From a virus, in the IMG/VR virus record IMGVR_UViG_3300021963_000215, positions 1 through 45,308 of that record: a stretch of DNA of 45,308 nt; one strand, 5' to 3'. The translations under genes were made by a program, and so were the position numbers. Shown piece by piece: positions 24,027 to 31,364 of this stretch (within the stretch, counting starts at the first letter, position 1; the number at the start of each line of letters is the position of its first letter). The notes beneath the pieces were generated by a model. It was not told the DNA's origin. It saw nothing but the letters and a program-made list of their open reading frames with translations, and did no database searches.

Positions 24027-24384
24027 TATACTAATATAAGATAAAAAAATGACATAAAAAAATATTTATTAAAAAAGATTTTTCTGTTTCAATAATTTGT
24101 TGTATATTAGTTTTATACTAATGCCGTATACTCAGGCTCTATGCCATAGCTTGGTTAAATTCCATGAGTGAGTTTTAGAATGAGTAAACAACGCGGCTAC
24201 CAGGAGCTAAGACTAAGTACAATGCTTCAGGTATACAAACATAGTTGACAGATAAATTTTAGAATAATATCGGCCATATCCGACGGTTTAGTCCGCTAAA
24301 GGGTTTTAAATATAAACTGTTAATGATCAACAAAGTCAATTCCACTCTAAATAAAGGCTAAATACCTTTAAACTAGCCTATTGT
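24027..24384. other. Divergent non-coding region with candidate structured RNA
   Basis: 358 bases lie between the primase (minus) and the plus-strand small genes. Several short hairpins are visible on the plus strand: ATTAGT/ACTAAT near 24106-24122, ACTCAGG with CC(A)TGAGT (24130-24169, one bulge), TCGG/CCGA (24270-24283), TTTAG/CTAAA with a TCCG loop (24287-24300), and AGGCTA/TAGCCT (24355-24360 and 24374-24379) just before the next start. GTATAC occurs at both 24126 and 24231. A 22-codon frame starts at the ATG at 24180. I see no tRNA cloverleaf. It could be a leader RNA, ncRNA or replication/transcription control region. Confidence 0.5.
24061..24070 (+). promoter_or_regulatory. AATATTTATT motif at the head of the plus-strand side
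   Basis: The exact motif AATATTTATT is on the plus strand in the divergent region, 315 bases before the first plus-strand gene and upstream of the hairpins. If it is a promoter, the transcript would begin with the structured region. Its reverse complement also faces the primase gene. Confidence 0.35.
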
Positions 24385-24552
24385 ATGAATCTAGAAGATA
24401 TTAAAATAGATGATAGCAAAATAACGGAAGAGCAATTAGAAGCTTTATATATATACTTATCAATGTCATATGATACTATGGATGAAGAAGAAAAAAAAGC
24501 TTGGTATTATATTATGAAAAAAATAGATAAAGAATTTTATGAACAAGATTAA
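24385..24552 (+). CDS. Small acidic protein (55 aa)
   Basis: A 55-residue frame starting ATG 24385, five bases after the AGGCTA/TAGCCT hairpin. It begins MNLEDIKIDDSKITEEQLEA and ends KEFYEQD; it is acidic and helical. Its 3' end overlaps the glutaredoxin-like gene by 14 bases, as in other packed phage gene pairs. No family is recognised. It is the first gene of the plus-strand run and may be expressed early. Confidence 0.62.
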   Translation: MNLEDIKIDDSKITEEQLEALYIYLSMSYDTMDEEEKKAWYYIMKKIDKEFYEQD

Positions 24553-24859
24553 ATTGTTATTACTAGAAGGTTGTAGCCGTTGTGACAAATTAAAAAAAGA
24601 GTTAGGTAAGAATTATATTCATTACGACTACGAACTTTGTAAACCTCATAATGTAATTTGCGACTCTATAGAAGACCTAATAGGATGCTCTAATTATCCT
24701 ATAGTATTAAAAATGATAAATAAAACAGTAATAGAAGAGATAGTATATCTTACAAATAATTACGATCATGTAGATAAATCTATAAGTTTAAACAGTAAAG
24801 TAAAAGGAAAAGCATTCTACTCTATAGATAAATTGATAGAGTACGTAATAAAGTTGTAA
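24539..24859 (+). CDS. Glutaredoxin-like thiol protein
   Basis: A 106-residue protein with the redox motif C-S-R-C at residues 12-15 directly after the first beta strand (KIKLLLLEG), as in glutaredoxins. A cis-proline equivalent is in NYPIVLKM near residue 68-75. Phage glutaredoxins usually reduce ribonucleotide reductase. The C-terminal half carries a longer insertion than a minimal glutaredoxin. No reductase gene is in the window. Confidence 0.75.
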   Translation: MNKIKLLLLEGCSRCDKLKKELGKNYIHYDYELCKPHNVICDSIEDLIGCSNYPIVLKMINKTVIEEIVYLTNNYDHVDKSISLNSKVKGKAFYSIDKLIEYVIKL

Positions 24860-24868
24860 ATTAGCATT

Positions 24869-25045
24869 ATGAAATATAAACAATTAATACTAAGAAAGAT
24901 ATTTGAACTAAATAACTTCCTTAATGGTCAAGATGCTCTATTATCAACTGGTAGATCTGTTGATGAACTAAGAGTTCACATGGAAAGAATTAGAGCTAAA
25001 CTGCAAGAGATAGAAGTTCTTGTTAATAGTGAATCTGAACAATAA
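24869..25045 (+). CDS. Small helical protein (58 aa)
   Basis: A 58-residue frame from ATG 24869 to TAA 25045, beginning MKYKQLILRKIFELNNFLNG. It is probably two helices, the second with heptad-like leucines (VDELRVHMERIRAKLQEIEV), suggesting a dimeric coiled coil. It sits between the glutaredoxin-like gene and the HD hydrolase with short gaps. The function is unknown. Confidence 0.6.
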   Translation: MKYKQLILRKIFELNNFLNGQDALLSTGRSVDELRVHMERIRAKLQEIEVLVNSESEQ

Positions 25046-25059
25046 AATAATAATAAGTT

Positions 25060-25683
25060 ATGAAAGAGTTATCTGCTGAACAGATTCAACAGAATCTAAA
25101 TAGGTTCTATGAACTGATTAATAAGTATATTACTGGGGATAGAAAAGACAAGCTACTTGACTTTTATAAGTCATTAGAAGAAGTTTTGGCTTTAGCTCCT
25201 GCCTCTACTAAGTTAGATCATCATAATTGTTTTCCTGGAGGTTATGTTGATCATGTAGTAAGAGTTATTGAAGCTAGTCTAGTGTTTGAAAAGGTTTGGG
25301 ATAAGTTTGGCCAGAAAAAGAACTATACAACTGAAGAGTTAGTTTTCTCAGCGATTAATCATGATCTTGGTAAGTTAGGAACTAAAGACCAGCCATTTTA
25401 TATACCAAATGATTCACAGTGGCATATTGAAAAACAAGGTGCTATATATAAGTACAATTCCAATATTACTCATATGAGAATATCAGATCGCAGTCTATTT
25501 TATCTTCAGCAGCAAGGAATAGAGGTTACAGAAAATGAATATCTAGCTATTAAGCTTCACGATGGATTATATGAAGAAGGAAATAAACCATACTTCATGA
25601 CATATAATAAAGATACAGAACTAAAATCAAACATAGTTTATATTTTACATCAAGCTGATTTAATGGCTAGTAAAGTTGAATAA
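25060..25683 (+). CDS. HD-domain phosphohydrolase
   Basis: A 207-residue HD-superfamily protein. Metal ligands are visible as H65 in YVDHVVRVI, the H101-D102 pair in INHDLGKLG, and D200 in HQADLMA. The HNCFPGGYVDH lead-in is common in YfbR/HDc-like proteins that act on nucleotides or RNA ends. The substrate is unknown: nucleotide hydrolysis or cyclic-nucleotide defence evasion are both possible. It belongs to the plus-strand run before the sigma factor. Confidence 0.82.
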   Translation: MKELSAEQIQQNLNRFYELINKYITGDRKDKLLDFYKSLEEVLALAPASTKLDHHNCFPGGYVDHVVRVIEASLVFEKVWDKFGQKKNYTTEELVFSAINHDLGKLGTKDQPFYIPNDSQWHIEKQGAIYKYNSNITHMRISDRSLFYLQQQGIEVTENEYLAIKLHDGLYEEGNKPYFMTYNKDTELKSNIVYILHQADLMASKVE

Positions 25684-25697
25684 TAAAAAATTACAAT

Positions 25698-25970
25698 ATG
25701 TTAACAACAATTATCGCAATATCTTTATGGATTGCAACTGTAGTAGGTTGGATTATTTTCAATCTATATACAAAAAATAGGAAATTAGAAAAAATGGTAG
25801 TTAATCAACAATTATTTATTGATGGCGTAAAAGGATGCATGAAAGAAATTAACGAATGCGCAAATCAAATTGATTCTAAATTGTGGGTTCAATCAGATCC
25901 AGAATTCTTAAGTCTAATGGAAAATGTTAAACAAATGCAAGGTTCCATCAATAACTTTATAGAACAGTAA
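25698..25970 (+). CDS. Small single-pass membrane protein
   Basis: A 90-residue protein with one N-terminal membrane helix (about residues 3-24, WIATVVGWIIF) followed by a basic stop-transfer patch (TKNRKLEK) and a helical cytoplasmic region. Two Cys residues are in KGCMKEINECANQ. It ends one base before the sigma factor gene, so the two are probably co-translated. No family is recognised; a holin seems unlikely with a single long tail, though not excluded. Confidence 0.65.
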   Translation: MLTTIIAISLWIATVVGWIIFNLYTKNRKLEKMVVNQQLFIDGVKGCMKEINECANQIDSKLWVQSDPEFLSLMENVKQMQGSINNFIEQ

Positions 25971-25971
25971 A

Positions 25972-26724
25972 ATGGTAGATATTTTAGAAAAAGATGAAGA
26001 AGTTCTACTTACTAAGAAAGGAGAACCAAGAAAACGTAAACCAAAGACAAAGAATAACTATTTTACTATAGAAACAGAAGAGGCTATTTTAGAGTATAGG
26101 AATACGCCTAATCAAGCCAAAAGAAATAAAATCTATAATGAAAGTATTCACTACGGCTTTTATAAGCTAGTAGAGAACATTATTCATACGTTTAAATTCT
26201 ACTATACAGAAGTTGAAAATATAGAGGATCTAAAGTATGAAGTAATTTCATTTCTATTACAAAAGATAGATCTATATGATCAATCTAAAGGTAAAGCCTT
26301 TTCTTATTTTGGTACAATTGCCAAAAGGTATTTGATCATATATAATCAAAAGAATTACAAGAAGCTTGTAGCTAAAACAGAAATTGGTGAACAACAGGAT
26401 GACAACTCGCTTGTAAATAGTATCATAGTTAAAGAACCAGAGCCAGAGCTAGATAAGCTAGATATAGTCGAGCTTTTTATCAAATATGTAGATGACAATC
26501 TGTTTGAATTATTTGACAAACCTGAGGATATAAAGGTTGCTGATGCCATTCTGGAGATATTTAAGAAGAGGGAAAATATAGACATTTTCAATAAGAAGGC
26601 TGTCTTTATATATGTTAAAGAGATGACTGATACACAATCTAACACTATCACTAAAGTGATCAAAAAGCTAAAAACTATCTATAAAACCATCCTTGACAAC
26701 TATTTAGAAAATAGTGACTATTAA
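25972..26724 (+). CDS. gp55: Late sigma factor, T4 gp55-like
   Basis: A 250-residue RNA polymerase sigma factor of the T4 gp55 type. The region-2-like core (about residues 60-130) contains YEVISFLLQKIDLYDQSKGK then AFSYFGTIAKRYLIIYNQKN, which parallels gp55 and sigma-70 region 2 (melting and -10 recognition). An acidic section follows around 150-185 and a C-terminal helical domain with TDTQSNTITKVIKKLKTI that could be a region-4-like helix-turn-helix. T4 gp55 is only 185 residues and lacks region 4, so this longer form may contact more DNA. It directly precedes the motif-headed structural operon. Confidence 0.85.
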   Translation: MVDILEKDEEVLLTKKGEPRKRKPKTKNNYFTIETEEAILEYRNTPNQAKRNKIYNESIHYGFYKLVENIIHTFKFYYTEVENIEDLKYEVISFLLQKIDLYDQSKGKAFSYFGTIAKRYLIIYNQKNYKKLVAKTEIGEQQDDNSLVNSIIVKEPEPELDKLDIVELFIKYVDDNLFELFDKPEDIKVADAILEIFKKRENIDIFNKKAVFIYVKEMTDTQSNTITKVIKKLKTIYKTILDNYLENSDY

Positions 26725-26732
26725 TATTTATT
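26724..26732 (+). promoter_or_regulatory. ATATTTATT motif at the head of the baseplate/tail operon
   Basis: TAATATTTATT overlaps the sigma factor stop codon and ends 10 bases before the start at 26743. It is well placed to start the long structural operon (26743 onward) and is the clearest plus-strand copy. Confidence 0.45.
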
Positions 26733-26742
26733 CTAAAAAGTC

Positions 26743-27105
26743 ATGGAACTTGATAAGGAAATATTCAAAGGAAAGACCGTTTCAGATCTAGTTGAAGAGG
26801 TTTATAATAAGCATAAGAATCAAGACTCGTCTATAAAACAAGAGATCATGAGGCTTGCTGATATGATCGAAACACCTGGAGACGCTATTGTTATTGTGCC
26901 TCTTTTAAAGGGGTTTATGGATTCTAGCCTTAAGAATGATGAGGTATTGATGAAACTTCTTGCCCTGTTTCAAAAGGCAGCTGCTGAATCTAAAAAAAGT
27001 GACAATGAGGATTCTGGTGTCCTTACAGAAAAGGATATTGAGCAGTTGTTTTCTGAAGTAAGCAATATTAAAATAAAAGATCCTAAACAACTACCTCAAG
27101 CATAA
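26743..27105 (+). CDS. Small helical protein at the head of the structural operon
   Basis: A 120-residue helical, acidic protein starting MELDKEIFKGKTVSDLVEEV. A hydrophobic helix near 50-85 (DAIVIVPLLKGFMDSSLKND, then EVLMKLLALFQKA) suggests a homo-oligomer. Position as first gene after the sigma factor and before the gp5-like hub suggests an assembly chaperone or baseplate factor, or possibly a T4 gp33-like co-activator of late transcription. The sequence does not decide among these. Its stop overlaps the next start by one base. Confidence 0.65.
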   Translation: MELDKEIFKGKTVSDLVEEVYNKHKNQDSSIKQEIMRLADMIETPGDAIVIVPLLKGFMDSSLKNDEVLMKLLALFQKAAAESKKSDNEDSGVLTEKDIEQLFSEVSNIKIKDPKQLPQA

Positions 27106-28013
27106 TGGCTAATGGATATATTTTTGGACCAAATTTTGATGCAAATGCCGGTCAAACTGGAGGGCAATACTTCCAGATTGGCAGGGTTAAGTCTATTATA
27201 TTAGGTCCCTATAAAGGTAATACTAAAGAGGTAGATCCAGATTATGGAAGTCCAGTAGACATAGGAAAGATAAAATACGAGATACTGTATTCTACTTTAG
27301 GCACATCTAAGTCTCAAGAAGTGTCTGAACCTGCTTGGCCTATCTTCAATTTTATAAGGCAATACCCTATAGTTAATGAAATAGTTCTTATTATAGCAGG
27401 ACCATCAGAGAAGCTAAATGATAGGGCTTCTAACCAGCAGTTCTTCTACTTTCCTCCATACAGTTTATGGAATAGGTCTAATCATGGAGCCTTCCCAAAT
27501 ATGGGAGAGTATTCAGACTTTCTTAAACAGTATAATAATATACAAGGATATTCTGGTAATGCCGTTACTGATGCATCTTTACCTTTAGGTTATACTTTTC
27601 AAGAGAATCAGCAGGTAAGAAACCTGCAACCTTTTGAAGGTGATACTATAATTCAAGGACGTTTTGGTCAATCTGTAAGATTTGGATCAACAGTTCCAGT
27701 TATGAAGCAAGATAATACTTGGTCAAACTCTGGTAAAAATGGAGATCCTATTACTATCATAATAAATAGTCAGGCAGAGGCAAATAAAGCATTTAAATTT
27801 AACACCGCAGTTGAAAATATAAATAAAGATGGGTCTGCTATCTATATGACATCAACTCAAGAGATATTCTTAGAAGACATAAATAATTTTCCTCTTAACT
27901 CATTCGACACTGCTATTACATCTATATCTCAACCAGTTGTAAGAACTGTAACTCCTCCTTTGTCTAATGAAATTCTTTCACCTACTGAACAAGATAAAGC
28001 AAATATAGGATAA
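27105..28013 (+). CDS. Baseplate hub protein with gp5-like OB fold
   Basis: A 302-residue protein resembling the N-terminal region of T4 gp5. An OB-fold section (about residues 20-105) includes GRVKSIILG, DPDYGSPVDIGKIKYEIL and a beta-strand-rich follow-on; LQPFEGDTIIQGRFGQSVRFG near residues 175-195 is a recurring hub motif. No lysozyme domain of the kind present in T4 gp5 is seen. It would sit at the central baseplate hub around the spike. The next gene appears to supply the spike, so the T4 gene may be split here. Confidence 0.82.
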   Translation: MANGYIFGPNFDANAGQTGGQYFQIGRVKSIILGPYKGNTKEVDPDYGSPVDIGKIKYEILYSTLGTSKSQEVSEPAWPIFNFIRQYPIVNEIVLIIAGPSEKLNDRASNQQFFYFPPYSLWNRSNHGAFPNMGEYSDFLKQYNNIQGYSGNAVTDASLPLGYTFQENQQVRNLQPFEGDTIIQGRFGQSVRFGSTVPVMKQDNTWSNSGKNGDPITIIINSQAEANKAFKFNTAVENINKDGSAIYMTSTQEIFLEDINNFPLNSFDTAITSISQPVVRTVTPPLSNEILSPTEQDKANIG

Positions 28014-28450
28014 TGTATAAACCAGTATTTCCATATAAAGGCAATCAACTTATCTTGACTAGTGATAGAGTAACTCTTCATGCTAAGAATGATGCTATCT
28101 TTTTATTCGGGAAACAAGCTGTAGGATTATCTTCTACAAATACAATTAATTTAGATGCAGTAAATAAAGTAGTTGTTGCTGCTCCTGTTATAGAGTTGGG
28201 AAATAAAGCACAGAATCTTGGTGAACCTGTAGTATTAGGAAATACGTTGAATCAAAAGCTAATAGCTTTATTAGAAGCTTTGGATGCTGTTGCTATACAA
28301 TTAGCACAGGCTTCAACATCTAAACCAGGGCAAACAGCACAATATATAAGTCAAGCAGGAACATATTTGTCGTCTCAAGTTAATGCATTAAAAGGCCAAT
28401 TAAAACCAGGCACTTCTGAGATATTATCTAAAAACACTTTTACTAGATAA
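28013..28450 (+). CDS. Probable central spike / beta-helix protein
   Basis: A 145-residue protein starting inside the hub stop codon (overlap of one base). The first 60 residues are short regular beta strands (LILTSDRVTLHAKNDAIFLF, then KQAVGLSSTNTINLDAVNKV), the pattern of a spike such as the gp5 C-terminal beta-helix. The second half is helical and Ala/Gln-rich (IALLEALDAVAIQLAQA). I infer that it joins the hub protein to form the membrane-piercing spike. The family match is only structural. Confidence 0.7.
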   Translation: MYKPVFPYKGNQLILTSDRVTLHAKNDAIFLFGKQAVGLSSTNTINLDAVNKVVVAAPVIELGNKAQNLGEPVVLGNTLNQKLIALLEALDAVAIQLAQASTSKPGQTAQYISQAGTYLSSQVNALKGQLKPGTSEILSKNTFTR

Positions 28451-28452
28451 TC

Positions 28453-30477
28453 ATGGCATCTACATTTACATTAAGTCCTGAGTCAGTAAAGAATATCCAA
28501 GCTATAAATAAAGTTGGATTAGACAAATTTAACAAAGGTTGGGTTAAGTTTGGTAATGATAAACTCAATATCAATACAACCTCGGCTGTAGGCTTAGAAA
28601 AAGCAATCGGAGTTGTTGCTAGATTCATGATGAAAATCCAAGGTAATATTAATCAAATATTATATGGTAAATTTACATCTGGTAAAGAAGACGCTAATTT
28701 AATAAGAAGACTATTAGATAAAGGTATTATTAATCTATTAGAAGGCATAGCCTCAGTTGACTTTTGTAACATTCTAAACTATTCCTTAAATAACCTACCA
28801 GACGGTAAATTATTTGATCCAAATAATCCTCCTCAATCAACAGATGTTGTAGCTAGAAAAAAATGGGAGCTACAGAAAAAGGCTTTCGATACCCAGCAAT
28901 TTATTGATCAGTATTATAGAGAGTATGTAGATACAAATAATCCTCAAAGTAGGATTGGCCTTCTTTTATTATTACAGCAGATTAATGCAACTCTGTCAAC
29001 TGTTATCTCTAATACAAATACTGGATTAAACGATCCTTTAATAAGAGAGAATTTTCCTCAAGTATCTACAGCTAGTAACTTCCTTCAAAATGCTATTGGT
29101 GTATTTAATAGATATACTGATCTCAGGCAAGTACCAGTTCAAGAAATACAAAAAATTGTTAGTCTAGTAGATAGTGTAAGACAGTATGCTATTATAATTC
29201 AAGGTTTAAACAATCCAAAAAATGCAATAGGATTGATTGATAGTTCATTAAATGGTGCTATCCAAAAAGAATTATCAGATATATCTAGACTTATATTACA
29301 ACCTCAAAAGGCTGCAACAATATTAAAAAGCATAATTAAAACTGTTAATACAATTAATAATATAGCCCAAAAGGTATTAGGCTTTATTAACACACTCCAG
29401 ATTATAACAAAAGTGTGCATATTGTTGATTAAAATTTTTAATGTAGTAAGTGCTTTCTTTATAGCCCTACCTATACCTAATATGTCCACTACTATAGGTA
29501 TAACAAATAAGTTCTCTGATATATTGCAGAATAAAATAAAAGAAACGGGTCAAAAAAAATTAATACTCAGATTAGAACAAATATCGGCTGTCTTAAATTT
29601 AACAGCAATAGTTGTTACTAGTTTATATGCTGCCATTCAAAATATCATAGGTAGATTAAAAGTAATACAACTTAATCTAGACAGCTGTCCTAATAAAAAT
29701 GTAGACCTACTTAATGAAATAAATGAATCAATTAACAATTTAACAAACACGTCTGTTAAGTTAGGTAACTTTTTGAATCAATACAATGATCAGCAAACAA
29801 AATCGGAAAGTCAATTTGGAAAATACGCTATCAAAATTGTTACTGAGCAAGTAGTTGATGAAGGAATTAATTTAAGGAGAAGATATGGAATTGCTAGAGA
29901 CACAAGCGGATATATCGTAGTTCAGTCCACTCCTACATTTGCTTCACTTGATTTGATCATAATAAATGAAGTAAAATCCCTATTAGTATCTAAAGGCCTA
30001 GTTTCATCTAATTTATCAAGTCTATCATCAGAAGAACAAGTTACTGTGCTAGAAGCAGCCAAATTCTTAGGAGAGGATGAAATAGGTTTAGATAATATAG
30101 AATTAAGCCTATCAGATATAGAAACTATAGATGAACAAGACTCTGAATTAGGTATAAGTACATTTATAAACAACCTTCCTGGTGGCAGGGCCTTAAGAAA
30201 AAGGGTTAGGGATAAGATGATAAAGAGTGCCAGCCAGTTAGGAAATAGTTTAAAATCAACAGACCCAGGAGGAAAGTTCTCATCTGGACTGATAAAACAA
30301 CAAGAGTCTCAAATTAACAAGCTAGAGATACAAAACCTAGAAGACAGTATTGCTGGTTGGAAAAAAGAAGTGGCAGTATCTGCAGCACAAGGAGTTGCTG
30401 GCTTAGCTATTTTAAGAGATAGGACCCAAAAAATAAAAGATGCGGAAAAGAAGATCCAGCAGTTAAGACAAGGATAA
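28453..30477 (+). CDS. Large helical tail protein, tape-measure candidate
   Basis: A 674-residue, almost all-helical protein with hydrophobic helices near residues 320-345 (CILLIKIFNVVSAFFIALPI) and 381-400. Length and hydrophobic stretches suit a tail-length tape measure: at about 1.5 A per residue it would give roughly 100 nm, similar to T4 gp29 (590 residues), which also sits in the hub. The C-terminus is charged. It lies directly after the spike gene. A baseplate-hub role is also possible. No T4 residue match was found by eye. Confidence 0.6.
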   Translation: MASTFTLSPESVKNIQAINKVGLDKFNKGWVKFGNDKLNINTTSAVGLEKAIGVVARFMMKIQGNINQILYGKFTSGKEDANLIRRLLDKGIINLLEGIASVDFCNILNYSLNNLPDGKLFDPNNPPQSTDVVARKKWELQKKAFDTQQFIDQYYREYVDTNNPQSRIGLLLLLQQINATLSTVISNTNTGLNDPLIRENFPQVSTASNFLQNAIGVFNRYTDLRQVPVQEIQKIVSLVDSVRQYAIIIQGLNNPKNAIGLIDSSLNGAIQKELSDISRLILQPQKAATILKSIIKTVNTINNIAQKVLGFINTLQIITKVCILLIKIFNVVSAFFIALPIPNMSTTIGITNKFSDILQNKIKETGQKKLILRLEQISAVLNLTAIVVTSLYAAIQNIIGRLKVIQLNLDSCPNKNVDLLNEINESINNLTNTSVKLGNFLNQYNDQQTKSESQFGKYAIKIVTEQVVDEGINLRRRYGIARDTSGYIVVQSTPTFASLDLIIINEVKSLLVSKGLVSSNLSSLSSEEQVTVLEAAKFLGEDEIGLDNIELSLSDIETIDEQDSELGISTFINNLPGGRALRKRVRDKMIKSASQLGNSLKSTDPGGKFSSGLIKQQESQINKLEIQNLEDSIAGWKKEVAVSAAQGVAGLAILRDRTQKIKDAEKKIQQLRQG

Positions 30478-30492
30478 AATACCCAGTATAAA

Positions 30493-30501
30493 ATATTTAT
30501 A
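30493..30501 (+). promoter_or_regulatory. ATATTTATA motif upstream of the 147-residue gene
   Basis: AAAATATTTATAAGATATGG: the motif ends 4 bases before the start codon in the 28-base gap after the tape-measure candidate. It may give a second late start within the operon. Confidence 0.35.
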
Positions 30502-30505
30502 AGAT

Positions 30506-30949
30506 ATGGCACAAATAGATGCACTAAGAAAGTTAATTCGTGAGGAATTAAAAGCCGTCCTTAAAGAGGAGCTTCCTAAAATATTAAAGGAGAATCAAGC
30601 CCCTGTAATAAAGGATAGTAAAAAATCATTGCAAGAAGAGGTAAAAGCTAAAATCCCAGGAACATTAAACACCCATGCAAGTAAACCTCAAATAAAGTTC
30701 ACGTCTAATAATCCTATGGCGGCGTTCTTAAATGATACTGCCAAAAATATGATAAATGAAGACTTCTCCATGACTTCAGCAGATGTTCATCCAGCTATGG
30801 CTTTCCAGCCTAGCGAAGTGTCTGTAGGTTCTGTGGAAGGGATGTTAGGGACAGCTAGACCTAGCTCAAATATAAACGCAGTTCAAATTAATGAGGTTCC
30901 GGACTTTAGTGCTTTAATGGGTAAACTTAAAGAAAGGGGTGAAATCTAA
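30506..30949 (+). CDS. Small structural-operon protein, unknown
   Basis: A 147-residue protein with a basic amphipathic N-terminal helix (IDALRKLIREELKAVLKEEL), a disordered Pro/Ser/Asn-rich middle, and a C-terminal motif VPDFSALMGKLKERGEI that looks like a short binding peptide. It sits between the tape-measure candidate and gp25, so it may link hub and wedge or act as a chaperone. Its stop overlaps the gp25 start by one base. Function unknown. Confidence 0.6.
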   Translation: MAQIDALRKLIREELKAVLKEELPKILKENQAPVIKDSKKSLQEEVKAKIPGTLNTHASKPQIKFTSNNPMAAFLNDTAKNMINEDFSMTSADVHPAMAFQPSEVSVGSVEGMLGTARPSSNINAVQINEVPDFSALMGKLKERGEI

Positions 30950-31362
30950 TGGCGTACGGCTTAAAGAAAATATCAGTAGTAGACTTAAAACCGTCAATTG
31001 GAGTTGGCGTTAAAATTCCTTTTGAAGCTGAGAACGTATTTTCTACCGTATATACCACCAAGGATCAGACCAAGTATAACTTGATCAACTTCTTATTAAC
31101 AGACCCAAGAGAAAGGCCATTTAATCCTACTTTTGGAGCAGGCCTTAGAGCAAGGCTATTTGAACCAATAAATCAGGTTACATTTGATGATATCAAAGAA
31201 TCGATCAGGACTCAGATAGAAGCTAACTTTCCAAATGTACAGATTGTTACTTTAGACATTATAGGAAACCCTGATTATAATTCTATAAATATACAATTCA
31301 GTTACCGCCTATTAAGATCAAATGAGAACGACTCTGTAACAATGACTATACAAAACTTCTAA
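30949..31362 (+). CDS. gp25: Baseplate wedge protein, gp25-like
   Basis: A 137-residue protein of the GPW/gp25 family. The family core is LINFLLTDPRERPFNPTFG, containing the PRERPFxPxFG motif, and a second half with the FSYRLLRSN strand. In T4, gp25 sits at the inner wedge and shares the fold of the tail-sheath attachment site, seeding sheath assembly. It lies next to gp6 as in T4-type and type VI-like baseplates. Confidence 0.92.
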   Translation: MAYGLKKISVVDLKPSIGVGVKIPFEAENVFSTVYTTKDQTKYNLINFLLTDPRERPFNPTFGAGLRARLFEPINQVTFDDIKESIRTQIEANFPNVQIVTLDIIGNPDYNSINIQFSYRLLRSNENDSVTMTIQNF

Positions 31363-31364
31363 AG

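Noticed and set aside
24180-24248. 22-codon open frame as a gene
   Set aside because: It is too short to separate from chance and has no clear start context; it is kept only as a possible leader peptide in the finding on this region.
24120-24300. tRNA or tmRNA in the divergent region
   Set aside because: GGTTAAATTCC and GGTTTAGTCC look a little like T-arms, but no acceptor stem, anticodon arm or CCA-proximal pairing could be drawn around them, and no tmRNA tag ending in Ala-Ala was found.
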